Of a DNA stretch of 64,000 nt, positions 24,100 to 33,525 are shown piece after piece. Position numbers and translations under genes: made by a program. Source of the DNA: an uncultured Bacteroides sp. (GTDB lineage: Bacteria > Bacteroidota > Bacteroidia > Cytophagales > Cyclobacteriaceae); NCBI GenBank assembly GCA_902168185.1, contig CABHOV010000089.1:62001-126000 (forward strand), given 5' to 3'. How positions within the stretch are numbered: the stretch's first letter is position 1; each line of letters starts with the position of its first letter. The notes under the pieces were generated by a model. The model saw only the letters and a program-made list of their open reading frames with translations, searched no databases and was not told where the DNA came from.

Positions 24100-25203
24100 A
24101 TGAAACACGCTTTAAAACTCGAATCAATCTCTTCCTGGCTGCCAACTGCCAGCAAGCCCGTTATCATCAGCGGTCCTTGTAGTGCCGAAACAGAAGAGCA
24201 AACAGTAGCTACTGCAAAACAATTGGCAGCTACCGGTAAAGTACACGCATTGCGCGCGGGTATATGGAAACCGCGTACACGTCCCGGACAATACGAAGGT
24301 TCTGGTGAAGAAGGATTGAAATGGCTTGCATTGGCCAAGAAAGAGACAGGCTTACCGATTACAACGGAGGTGGCCAACGCAGCACACGTAGAAGCTGCAT
24401 TGAAAGCAGGTGTAGATATACTTTGGATTGGTGCCCGCACAACGGTGAACCCGTTTTCTGTTCAGGAAGTTGCTGATTCATTGAAGGGTGTAGATATACC
24501 GGTAATGGTGAAGAACCCGATCAACCCTGATCTTGAACTTTGGATCGGAGCACTCGAGCGTTTGAACAAAGCCGGCATCACGAAGATGGCCGCTATACAT
24601 CGCGGATTCTCTTCATTTGAAAAAGGTCCGTTCCGTAATGCTCCGATGTGGGATATGGGAATTGAGCTAAAGACCCGCATTCCTGAATTGGACATCATCT
24701 GCGACCCAAGCCACATTGCTGGTAACCGCGAACTTATTGCATTAATCTCTCAAAAAGCACTTGACCTTGATATGGCTGGTTTGATGATTGAAAGTCATAT
24801 CAACCCGGATGCAGCGTGGAGTGACGCCAAGCAACAGGTAACACCTGCTGTATTGGGTAAAATTGTAGAAGGACTTGTTGTTCGTACATCTTCTTCAGAC
24901 AATAAAACCTTTAAAGATACACTTAGCATTTTGCGTGAACAGATCGACCAGTTGGATGACGAGATCATGTCCAAACTTGCTTCACGTATGAAAATCTCTG
25001 AAAAGATAGGTCAGTATAAAAGAGATAATAACGTAACGATCCTGCAGGTAAACCGTTGGGAAGAGATCATGCAGACCCGCATTACTCTTGGCAAAGCCAT
25101 GGGCCTGACAGAAGAATTTACGAACGAATTGTTGAAACTTATTCACAATGAATCTATCCAGATTCAAACCAAAGTGATGAATAAAGTAGAGGAACGCGTT
25201 TAA
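24100..25203 (+). CDS. Bifunctional DAHP synthase/chorismate mutase
   Basis: The N-terminal domain (about residues 12-265) is a type I-beta, KDO8P-synthase-like DAHP synthase joining PEP and erythrose 4-phosphate: VIISGPCSAETEEQ, LRAGIWKPRTRPGQYEGSG, WIGARTTVNPFSVQEV, ICDPSHIAGNRELI and MIESHINPDAAWSDAKQQ. The C-terminal domain (about 275-360) is an AroQ-type chorismate mutase: LREQIDQLDDEIMSKLASRM, then KISEKIGQYK and LLKLIHNESIQIQ. The fusion places the first and branch-point steps of aromatic synthesis in one protein, so the mutase domain may mediate feedback on the synthase. Last gene of the operon. Confidence 0.93.
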   Translation: MKHALKLESISSWLPTASKPVIISGPCSAETEEQTVATAKQLAATGKVHALRAGIWKPRTRPGQYEGSGEEGLKWLALAKKETGLPITTEVANAAHVEAALKAGVDILWIGARTTVNPFSVQEVADSLKGVDIPVMVKNPINPDLELWIGALERLNKAGITKMAAIHRGFSSFEKGPFRNAPMWDMGIELKTRIPELDIICDPSHIAGNRELIALISQKALDLDMAGLMIESHINPDAAWSDAKQQVTPAVLGKIVEGLVVRTSSSDNKTFKDTLSILREQIDQLDDEIMSKLASRMKISEKIGQYKRDNNVTILQVNRWEEIMQTRITLGKAMGLTEEFTNELLKLIHNESIQIQTKVMNKVEERV

Positions 25204-25229
25204 GGTAAACACGGATATACATGTATAGG

Positions 25230-25260
25230 AAGCGGACAACGAATAGTTGCCCGCTTTTTT
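25230..25260 (+). terminator. Terminator of the Phe/Tyr operon
   Basis: AAGCGGACAAC (25230-25240) pairs, with one A-C mismatch, with GTTGCCCGCTT (25246-25256). The loop is GAATA and a run of six or more T follows. Confidence 0.8.
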
Positions 25261-25362
25261 TATGATAATTTTTTTCTTTTCAATAAAATATTACACCCGG
25301 CCCTGTCTTAGCATCTCTTTTTATTATTTTGAACATTAAATCTACCGCTAGAATTTACCTCT

Positions 25363-28300
25363 ATGATCCGCTACCTGTCGCTGGCAATGAGCATAGTGCT
25401 CACGACTGCCGCTGCTGCTCAAAAAATTCCGTTGATACATTCTGGAGAAGTAATCACGCAAGCCACAACGCTATATGATTCCGGAAAATACGAAGACGCT
25501 ATAGCGAAATTTCTGACTGTCCCAAAGCGTGATACAAACTATGTATACATGCTTTCGGAACTTGCCATGGCGTACAATGCGAACAAGCAATTTGATAAAG
25601 CTATAGCAACGTGCGAAGAAGCGCTTGCTGTCCCATCTATATATAAGGCACATTTGCTGCGCTCACAAGCCGTGGCGCTTGATAAAAAAGGCGATTTCGA
25701 GAAATCCGTAGCCTTGTTCAAAAAAGCTATAGCGCTATATCCGTTTGATCATTCGCTGCAGTATAACCTGGGGATAACCTACTATAACCATAAAGATTAT
25801 GAGAAGGCGATTGATTGCTTTTTTAATGTATTAGCGATTAATCCATTCCACCCCGGTAGTCATTTGAATTTAGGGAAGATTGCTGTGGGCCAGGGAAGAA
25901 AGACGCATGCTATACTCTCGTTCGGCATGTACCTCGGTATAAATAATGACGACAACTCAGTGTTGGTATACGCCGACAAAGTATTGTCGAATCAGGTGGA
26001 AGATGAAGGGACGTTGCCAGCTATAGGTTCAAATGGATGTGAAAAACTCGATCAGATTCTTCGTGCAAAGCTTGCACTCGATAAAAACTTCAAATCGAAA
26101 ATAGAGGTTGATGCCGCGGTTGTAAAACAGTACGAAATGTTCTTTGAACAACTCAGCATCATTAATACTTCCGTTGACGATCGCTGGGTAAATTACTATT
26201 TGCCAATCTATAAAACGATCAAGGAGAAGAGTATCGTTGAGCCCTATATGTTTCATATACTCGCTTCTGCTGATAATGATGTAGTACGGAAGTGGCGCAA
26301 GAAAAATGAGAAGTCGCTAAGCACATTCTATGCAGCCGTAAATGAGCAGCTGCGTAACAAGCGCGCTATAGCGGATGCATCACAAGTAGGTTTTGATAAA
26401 CCTATACCGGCTTGGTTTGATGATAACCATAGGCTTGATGCACTGGGAGTAGAGCAAGGTGAAAAACGAATTGGACGATGGATATATTTTCACAACAACA
26501 TGGAGCGGTCCGCAGAAGGGGCCTATGACGATAAAGGTGAAAAGATAGGGGTGTGGAAATACTATCTGAGCACAGGCGAGTTAAAAACCATCGAGAATTA
26601 TGCTACCGGTGAAGTCACAGCATTCTATCCGGACGGTTCCAAGCGACAGCATTTCTTTTTAAAGAATGATGTTATTGAGGGTGAAGTAGAGTTATACCAC
26701 CCTTGTGGAGGCTTGCGTGAAAAACTGATCTATAAAGCCGGTAAGCGAAACGGTAAAGGTGAATCGTTCTATCCGAACGGGAAAACCGATATGGTATATG
26801 AATATACAGACGACAAAGCTACTGGTGTATTTACAGGGTATTATTCAAACGGACAGATCTATAATAAGAGTCCTTATAAAAATGATTTATTGGATGGCAC
26901 ATACGAAGAGTACTATGCCAACGGAAAGCTGAAAACAAAAGGCACCTATATAAATAATAAATCAGATGGCGTCTGGAATTATTACTATATCAGCGGACGC
27001 CTTGAAAAATCAGGATCATTTAAGGCTGGCAATGCGGTTGGTGAGTGGACGTTTTACGATACTCGCGGAAATATATCTGAGAAGCGAAACCTGAATGCGG
27101 AAGGAGTATACCACGGGGACAATACGTTTTATAGCGATGGTAAAATATCTTCCATTCAAACCTATAAAAATGATCAGCTTGTGAAATTGATATACCTCAA
27201 TAAGGATGGAAAAGAGCTTACTAAAGCAGAGAATTCGAACGGTACATTCGCGGCAAAAACGTTTTACCCTACAGGGCATTTAAATGGCGAAGGCAGTTAT
27301 AAAAAAGGTAAGGCCGAAGGTGTCTGGAAATATTATCAGCCTGAGGGAAGAAAACTAAGCGAGTATACCTATGTGAATGGACTTATTCAGGGCGAAGGAA
27401 GTGAGTACCATAGAAACGGCCAAAAGAAATTTAGCTTCCAGTATAAAGACAATAACTACCACGGATACTTTCAGGAATTTTATCCAAACGGGAAAGTAAA
27501 AGAAGAGGGCTGGATGCAAGATGGCCAGCGCCAGCAGCAGTGGCTTAGCTATTATGCTGATGGTGTGTTGGAGTCTGACGCATACTATTTGAATGACGAG
27601 TTGACGGGAGAATATTATGAGTATAATAATGATGGAAAGCTTGGAGCGGTAACTGTATTTGAGGGTGGTCGTGTGGAGGATATGAAAGTCTATGACCTGA
27701 AAGGCAACCTGAAAACAAAGCAGCGTACTGACGGAAACAAAAAAATCGTTGAGACATTTCATGCTACGAAAAAATTACAGTCACAGTTCGTTTTACAATG
27801 TGGTAATTATATAGACAATCAGACGAAGTGGTTCCCGGATGGAAATATTCTTCTTACCTATAGCATGATGGGCAGTAAACGTCATGGTACATATCAATAT
27901 AAGTACATGAATGACCAGCTGGAAATTGATGGACAGTATGTCAACGGTTCGCCTGAAGGTCAGTGGAAAGGATATTATAGTAACGGACAGCTAGACTATA
28001 TTGGAAAATATGTACAGGGTAACCACGATAGCACCTGGACCTTCTATTACATGCATGGGAAAATTTCATCTACCATTTCTTTCCTGAAAGATGAACGTCA
28101 TGGCGTAGCACGCTTTAATTCTCCGGAAGGAATCCCGGTTCTGGAGAAATTATACCACGAAGGTGATCTGATTGCGTACCGCGGAGCAAATGCTAAAAGT
28201 GAATTTGGTGAGTGGGTGTCCTTCACTGGAAACGAAGTGATCAAAGCTATACATCCGAACGGAACAACGGCTATTGAAGAACCATATAAGAATGGTACGA

Positions 28301-28593
28301 TGAATGGTGCAAAACGAATCTATTTCAGTAATGGTAAACTCTATAGCGAGTATAATTACAAGGATGGTGACTACGAAGGTGCTTTCAAGGTATTTTACCC
28401 CAGTGGACAGTTACGCGAGAAAGGTGAATATAAAGATGACGGGCTGGACGGTATCAATGAAGAATACTACGAAGACGGTAAACTGCTGAAGCAGGAAACG
28501 TACACAAGGGGCACTCGCAATGGGAAGGCTGTAGTAAATAAAAAAGACGGTAAATCTAAAGTGATGAATTTCTGGTGGGGCATTCCTGAGTAA
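25363..28593 (+). CDS. Giant exported TPR and MORN-repeat protein
   Basis: A 1,076-residue protein with a signal peptide (LAMSIVLTTAAAAQ). A TPR region (about residues 30-200) contains YDSGKYEDAIAKFL, ALDKKGDFEKSVALFKKAI and LGITYYNHKDYEKAIDCFF. From about residue 365 to the end come roughly two dozen YwqK-type MORN variant repeats of about 22-24 residues, pattern Y-Y-x-N-G-x-L-x-x-x-G-x-Y-x-x-G-x-x-x-G-x-W. Known YwqK-like proteins are shorter. The long beta-hairpin array is probably an extended solenoid outside the cell or in the periplasm. It precedes two DUF3857 genes in the same orientation; a common transcript ending at 32634 is likely. Confidence 0.85.
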   Translation: MIRYLSLAMSIVLTTAAAAQKIPLIHSGEVITQATTLYDSGKYEDAIAKFLTVPKRDTNYVYMLSELAMAYNANKQFDKAIATCEEALAVPSIYKAHLLRSQAVALDKKGDFEKSVALFKKAIALYPFDHSLQYNLGITYYNHKDYEKAIDCFFNVLAINPFHPGSHLNLGKIAVGQGRKTHAILSFGMYLGINNDDNSVLVYADKVLSNQVEDEGTLPAIGSNGCEKLDQILRAKLALDKNFKSKIEVDAAVVKQYEMFFEQLSIINTSVDDRWVNYYLPIYKTIKEKSIVEPYMFHILASADNDVVRKWRKKNEKSLSTFYAAVNEQLRNKRAIADASQVGFDKPIPAWFDDNHRLDALGVEQGEKRIGRWIYFHNNMERSAEGAYDDKGEKIGVWKYYLSTGELKTIENYATGEVTAFYPDGSKRQHFFLKNDVIEGEVELYHPCGGLREKLIYKAGKRNGKGESFYPNGKTDMVYEYTDDKATGVFTGYYSNGQIYNKSPYKNDLLDGTYEEYYANGKLKTKGTYINNKSDGVWNYYYISGRLEKSGSFKAGNAVGEWTFYDTRGNISEKRNLNAEGVYHGDNTFYSDGKISSIQTYKNDQLVKLIYLNKDGKELTKAENSNGTFAAKTFYPTGHLNGEGSYKKGKAEGVWKYYQPEGRKLSEYTYVNGLIQGEGSEYHRNGQKKFSFQYKDNNYHGYFQEFYPNGKVKEEGWMQDGQRQQQWLSYYADGVLESDAYYLNDELTGEYYEYNNDGKLGAVTVFEGGRVEDMKVYDLKGNLKTKQRTDGNKKIVETFHATKKLQSQFVLQCGNYIDNQTKWFPDGNILLTYSMMGSKRHGTYQYKYMNDQLEIDGQYVNGSPEGQWKGYYSNGQLDYIGKYVQGNHDSTWTFYYMHGKISSTISFLKDERHGVARFNSPEGIPVLEKLYHEGDLIAYRGANAKSEFGEWVSFTGNEVIKAIHPNGTTAIEEPYKNGTMNGAKRIYFSNGKLYSEYNYKDGDYEGAFKVFYPSGQLREKGEYKDDGLDGINEEYYEDGKLLKQETYTRGTRNGKAVVNKKDGKSKVMNFWWGIPE

Positions 28594-28686
28594 ATAAAGC
28601 ACTTGAACGTCCAGCTATAAATGTACTCGGCCTATGACCTTGATACGAATAGCTTACCGTTGATGCATGCGACTTATAAGATATAT

Positions 28687-30615
28687 ATGAAAAAAATCCT
28701 CTTTTGTTTGATTCTGTTGCCCGGAAGTTTTTTGGTCAGCAAAGCACAGTCAAGTGATGTGTGGCAGCAGTTCAAGGATAAATTTCCGGACGAACCTGCT
28801 GTTTTTGTGGAGCGTTCGGAAGTGCTGAATATTATACCGACCGGTGATTCTCTGCGCGCCTATCTTGATGTTACTGAAGATGTACTTCATCTGAAGGAAC
28901 AAACCGATATGTTTTCGGGGAAGCGGGTATACGGTTCACACTTTAATCAGGTGGCAAACATTAAAGCCAAAACACTGGTATGGGACAAGAATCGGTATAA
29001 AGAAATGAACGTATCCAATTTTAAAAAGAATAGCGATCGGAGTGCTGGTATATTTTATGATGATTCCTATTACTATTCATTCGACTTTCCTTCGGTAGCA
29101 TCACGGAACAGAACGCAACTGGAGTATCGTGAGAATTTAAAAGATGTACGCTTTATTCCGGGGTATGTATTTACAAGCTATCTGCCGCATGGCAAATCCA
29201 GCTATACGATTAAGACAACAAAAGATGTGGAGCTGATGTACCAGGTTTTGCACGATGATAAAAAGCAAATTGAATTCAAGAAAACCGAGAAAGGAAATAT
29301 AGTAACATACGAATGGACCGGACAGTTTCTGCCCGCATTAAAAACAGAAGAGAGCAGTCCTTCCATCCGGTACTTTGTTCCGCATGTAGTGTGTTATGTT
29401 AAATCCTATAAAACGAAAAAAGGACAGGTCAATGTACTGTCCAATCTCAACGACCTATATCATTGGTACTATACTTTCGTGGAGAAACTGAATACGGAAA
29501 ATTCCCCAGAACTTGTAGCGGCCGTTGAGAAGATTAAAGCAGAAAGTAAATCTGAGTTGGAGACCGTGAAGAAAGTTTATTATTGGGTGCAGGATAATAT
29601 TCAATATATAGCTTTTGAACAAGGTATGCGTGGGCTTATTCCGCACAACGGCTCGTATGTATGTGAGAAGCGTTATGGTGATTGCAAGGACATGGCAAAC
29701 CTGATTGTAAACATGTTGCAGATCGCAGGTATAAAGGCATATCATACGTGGATTGGAACGCGCGATCTCCCGTATCGTTATTCGGAAGTACCCACTCCGT
29801 TGGTCGATAATCACATGATTGCAACCTATATTTCTAAGGACGGCCAATATTATTTTCTGGACGGTACCAGCGATCATACTGCTTTCGGATATCCTTCTTC
29901 CATGATACAAGGTAAAGAAGCGTTGATTGGTTTAGATGCTAACCGGTATGAAGTAAAAAAAGTGCCTGTAATTACAAAAGAAAAGAATGTAATGACCGAC
30001 TCCATGCTGGTGAAGCTGGATGGAAACCAATTGATCGGTACAGGCAGCAGCACATTGAGCGGGTATCCAAAAGTGTTTGGTGGCTATGAGCTTGATCGTT
30101 CCGAACAAGACGATGTAAAGCGGTATGTTACCAAGTTAGTAGGGAAAGGCAGTAACAAGTTCTTTCTGGACAAATATACCCTCGCCTCTCTCGAAGATCG
30201 TGACCGGGCTACGCGCATTGATTACAGCTTCCGCCTTGCAGATTATTTCCAGAAGCTGGGCGATGAACTCTATATAAACCTCAATCTTAACAAAGATTAC
30301 TATAACGACTTCATCAATATAGCTTCACGCAAGTCTCCCCGGGAATCCGAGTATAAATATGTAAAGTACGAAGTAATCGAGATGACTATCCCCGAAGGAT
30401 ATATAGTAGAGTATTTGCCTCCTAGTGTAAAAAACGATGGGACCGCTCTCGGATGTGATATTACCTATGAGCAAGTTCGTGGTAAGATCATTGTCTCGAA
30501 GAAGTTTTATCTGGACTATATCCTGTTGGCGCCAGATCAGTTTTCCCTTTGGAATGAATCCATCAAACAGATCAGCGAAAGCTATAAAGAATCTATTATA
30601 CTTAAGAAGAAATAA
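28687..30615 (+). CDS. DUF3857/transglutaminase-like exported protein
   Basis: From ATG 28687 the 642-residue protein has a signal peptide (ILFCLILLPGSFLVSKAQ), a DUF3857 region and a transglutaminase-like core near residues 300-400. The catalytic triad is visible: Cys in YGDCKDMANLIVNML, His in VDNHMIATY and Asp in YYFLDGTSD. A C-terminal DUF2569-like or beta domain follows. Such proteins are common in Bacteroidota envelopes as proteases or crosslinkers of unknown substrate. The frame is open from 28621, but the signal peptide fixes the start. The next gene begins 4 bases after its stop. Confidence 0.85.
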   Translation: MKKILFCLILLPGSFLVSKAQSSDVWQQFKDKFPDEPAVFVERSEVLNIIPTGDSLRAYLDVTEDVLHLKEQTDMFSGKRVYGSHFNQVANIKAKTLVWDKNRYKEMNVSNFKKNSDRSAGIFYDDSYYYSFDFPSVASRNRTQLEYRENLKDVRFIPGYVFTSYLPHGKSSYTIKTTKDVELMYQVLHDDKKQIEFKKTEKGNIVTYEWTGQFLPALKTEESSPSIRYFVPHVVCYVKSYKTKKGQVNVLSNLNDLYHWYYTFVEKLNTENSPELVAAVEKIKAESKSELETVKKVYYWVQDNIQYIAFEQGMRGLIPHNGSYVCEKRYGDCKDMANLIVNMLQIAGIKAYHTWIGTRDLPYRYSEVPTPLVDNHMIATYISKDGQYYFLDGTSDHTAFGYPSSMIQGKEALIGLDANRYEVKKVPVITKEKNVMTDSMLVKLDGNQLIGTGSSTLSGYPKVFGGYELDRSEQDDVKRYVTKLVGKGSNKFFLDKYTLASLEDRDRATRIDYSFRLADYFQKLGDELYINLNLNKDYYNDFINIASRKSPRESEYKYVKYEVIEMTIPEGYIVEYLPPSVKNDGTALGCDITYEQVRGKIIVSKKFYLDYILLAPDQFSLWNESIKQISESYKESIILKKK

Positions 30616-30619
30616 AAAT

Positions 30620-32578
30620 ATGAATAAGAAGTTTTGGGCTATCGCCGGGTTTGTACTCTTAGCAGCCACAACCTTGGCCGCTGAAATAAAACCGTATGAG
30701 TGGGAGAAGAACCGCAGCCGGTATACGCTTTCGGCAAGTGAAAAAGATTTAACCGAAATTATACTCAAGCAGCATTCGCAGTACGAGTATGTATTGGAAG
30801 ACAACCAGTTCCTGATGTATGCCACTACGCATCGCATCATCTTTGTCAATAATACGGAAGCTATTCAAAAGCACAATCGAATTGTTATTTCGATGAACAG
30901 CACGATAGACCTGATTGATCTGAAAGCACGCGCTATCAATAAAGACGGGAAAGCAAGCTACTTCGACAAGAGCAACCTGAAAGAATTAAAGGAAGAAGAG
31001 AGCGGCAATGCATACCGGATCTTTGCTATTGAAGGTATAGAGCTTGGTAGTGAAATCGAATATTATTTTACGCGAAAGATGCGCGCTAATCTTTTTGATC
31101 GGGTATATATGCAGTTCGATGCTCCGGTGAAAGCGAGTTCTTTTCTGCTCACATGTCCGAGCCACCTTAAGTTTGACTTCAAGGCATACCAGGGATTCCC
31201 GGAAGTAAAACAGGAACAGAATGACAACAAAGAGTTGAATCAATATATAGCAGCGATGAAAGATGTGCCTGCTATGAAGAAGGAAGCCTTTTCGTACTTT
31301 GATGCTAACCGTAAACGGATCGAATTCAAACTCGCGTATAATACTGCGCGTTCACAATCACGTTTATATACCTGGGATGAGGCCGCCAAAACGTTTTATT
31401 CTCTTTTATTCACAACCTCCAAAGATGACGATAAGGCATTGGAGAAGTTTTTTAAAACACTGGGTGACGATGCGTCAAAGGCAACGGAGTTGCGCATCAA
31501 AAATATAGAGCAGAAAGTGAAGACAACGGTAAATGTAAACCGCGAACGGAGTGAAGAGTCGTTGTCGCAGGTGTCGTCTGTTGTAAAAAATAAAGTTGCA
31601 TCGCGTGATGGCATGACGAAGTTGTTCATTAAAACTTTTGAAAAGGCAGGCATTAAATGTTATCCGGTAATTACCTGTAGTCGCGAGCAACTTAAGTTTG
31701 ATGGAAGTTTTGATTCATGGTCATACCTGGATGATTATATACTATATTTTCCTGACACCAAGGGGTTTCTGGCGCCGTATGTTTTTGAGACGCGTTATCC
31801 GTTGATCCCTGCAGAATTTACAGCGACTCGTGGATTATTTATAGAGCCCTTTGCAGTAGGGGAAATGAAATCCGCGCTCGCATCTGTGGAAGATATACCG
31901 GCTGCAGATTATCAGTTAAGCAGCGACAATCTGGATATGGACGTTTCCTTTGCCAATGATCTTTCCTCTACTACTATCAAACAGAAGAGAGAATTCGGAG
32001 GCTATAACGCGATGTTCTTTGCACCGTATTACGACATCATGACGGAAGAGCAACGGACACGCATGATCGAAGAACTAACCAAGCAGACTGCTCCCGATGC
32101 ATCCATTGTAAAATGGAGTGGTAAATCTTTCCCTGAAAAACAAGCTGGTAATTTTCTGATTGATGTTGATTTCAACTCCTCGCACTTTTTGGAAAAGGCG
32201 GGACCACGAATTTTATTCAAGGCTGGTGAGCTCATCGGACCACAGGTGGAAATGTACCGCGATGATCAACGTGTAACAGAAGTGGAGAACGAGTTCAACA
32301 GAGGCTATGACCGTAAGATAAAAATACACATCCCATCAGGGTATACTGTAAAAAATCCACAGGATTTAAAGATGGATATAACATACAAGGATAAAGATAA
32401 GACTCCTTTCCTCTTTCAGTCAGACTATACTTTGAATGATAATGTACTTGAGATCACCATCAAAGAATACTATAAGCAAATTTTTGCACCTCTGGCGCGT
32501 TACGAGGATTTTAGAAAAGTGATTAATGCTTCTGCTGACTTTAACAAAGTGACGTTGGTATTGGAGAAAAATAAATAG
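30620..32578 (+). CDS. DUF3857 protein with degenerate transglutaminase core
   Basis: A 652-residue paralogue of the preceding protein with a signal peptide (WAIAGFVLLAATTLAA). It contains a DUF3857 domain (HRIIFVNNTEAIQKHNRIVI, then IEGIELGSEIEYYF). Where the catalytic Cys block should be, it reads VASRDGMTKLFIKTFEKAGI with no Cys, and the His/Asp region reads DDYILYFPDTKGFLAP with no His. The fold is therefore likely retained but inactive. The longer frame from 30437 overlaps the previous gene and is rejected. It is followed by a terminator at 32603-32634. Confidence 0.83.
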   Translation: MNKKFWAIAGFVLLAATTLAAEIKPYEWEKNRSRYTLSASEKDLTEIILKQHSQYEYVLEDNQFLMYATTHRIIFVNNTEAIQKHNRIVISMNSTIDLIDLKARAINKDGKASYFDKSNLKELKEEESGNAYRIFAIEGIELGSEIEYYFTRKMRANLFDRVYMQFDAPVKASSFLLTCPSHLKFDFKAYQGFPEVKQEQNDNKELNQYIAAMKDVPAMKKEAFSYFDANRKRIEFKLAYNTARSQSRLYTWDEAAKTFYSLLFTTSKDDDKALEKFFKTLGDDASKATELRIKNIEQKVKTTVNVNRERSEESLSQVSSVVKNKVASRDGMTKLFIKTFEKAGIKCYPVITCSREQLKFDGSFDSWSYLDDYILYFPDTKGFLAPYVFETRYPLIPAEFTATRGLFIEPFAVGEMKSALASVEDIPAADYQLSSDNLDMDVSFANDLSSTTIKQKREFGGYNAMFFAPYYDIMTEEQRTRMIEELTKQTAPDASIVKWSGKSFPEKQAGNFLIDVDFNSSHFLEKAGPRILFKAGELIGPQVEMYRDDQRVTEVENEFNRGYDRKIKIHIPSGYTVKNPQDLKMDITYKDKDKTPFLFQSDYTLNDNVLEITIKEYYKQIFAPLARYEDFRKVINASADFNKVTLVLEKNK

Positions 32579-32602
32579 TAACCTACAATACAATATACCA
32601 TG

Positions 32603-32634
32603 GTCATGCTATAGATATAGCATGACTTTTTTTT
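32603..32634 (+). terminator. Terminator after the DUF3857 operon
   Basis: GTCATGCTAT (32603-32612) pairs perfectly with ATAGCATGAC (32617-32626) around a 4-base loop, followed by eight T. Confidence 0.88.
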
Positions 32635-32645
32635 ATGGTGATATT

Positions 32646-33398
32646 CTAAAGATAATATTCGCCGCGTGCATTGACATGCACGGTATTAATCTTCCTGGCA
32701 TTCTCGAAATCAAGATAAACCTTTTGCAGGTTGCTCCAGAAAGTTAGCAATGCAGGAGCACTGCTAAACTCATGCGTTAACTGAGTATATCCTGCGGCAT
32801 CGAGTCTGGCCGGAAAAATGTGAACTGGTATAGCAATCTGCCCGTTGTTTTTGGCTTCCACAGCAAGTATATAAAGTTCTTTGATCTTGTCATCGGTAAT
32901 CGGAATACATCCGACTGTGACACAATTGCCATGAATATAGATAGATCCCCCAGGGCGTTTTGAGTCACTTAATATTTTATCAGAGGCATTCGGATAATTT
33001 ATACCAAGCGATAAATGAAAATTGCTAAGGGGATTAAAATGATTGATTTGGTATACGCCTTCCGGAATCTGCAAGTCACCTTCTTTCCGTTTCGGTCCTA
33101 AAATACCCGATGAAGCACAAAAATCATACGTGTTGAGAAGTGTATATTCTGATTTTGTTTTCTCCCGGATCCATACTTCCAGTTTTCTTTCTTTTTTAAA
33201 AGCGCGTATAAAAATATGAGCTCCGGTAATATTCAGATGCTGTCGGTTGAAGTACTGTTTAACGGTTTCTTCCTTTTCGTCATAAGCATTTTTTACCCGT
33301 TCAAATTTTTGTTGTTGTTGCTTAAATGAGCCAGTTTGAACTAAAATTGTGGCCATAATGAAAAGCAGGTTCATCCTTCTGAATGTTTGAATAATCAT
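32646..33398 (-). CDS. L,D-transpeptidase (YkuD) family protein
   Basis: A 250-residue exported protein with a hydrophobic N-terminus (LLFIMATILVQTGS). The YkuD catalytic block is SIYIHGNCVTVGCIPITDD near residue 155, with the nucleophilic Cys in VGCIPI and the upstream His in YIHGNC. Family members form 3-3 peptidoglycan crosslinks or attach proteins to the wall; this type (ErfK/YafK-like, with GVYQINHFNPLSNFHLSLG) is often closer to the hydrolase DpaA/YafK. It is transcribed alone, convergent with the DUF3857 operon and divergent from the histidine kinase. Confidence 0.85.
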   Translation of the reverse strand: MIIQTFRRMNLLFIMATILVQTGSFKQQQQKFERVKNAYDEKEETVKQYFNRQHLNITGAHIFIRAFKKERKLEVWIREKTKSEYTLLNTYDFCASSGILGPKRKEGDLQIPEGVYQINHFNPLSNFHLSLGINYPNASDKILSDSKRPGGSIYIHGNCVTVGCIPITDDKIKELYILAVEAKNNGQIAIPVHIFPARLDAAGYTQLTHEFSSAPALLTFWSNLQKVYLDFENARKINTVHVNARGEYYL

Positions 33399-33525
33399 TT
33401 AAATTACAAATGTTTTAGAAAGATAAAAGCAGGCATTTTGGGCGAGATAGGATAATGCCTCGAAAGTTAAGGTTGAATGTTCTATACAGATATATCTGAA
33501 ATCAACGACTAATAAGGTTAGCAAT

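Noticed and set aside
23955-24440. 161-codon minus-strand frame opposite tyrA and DAHP synthase
   Set aside because: It covers the antisense of two conserved enzymes and lacks motifs.
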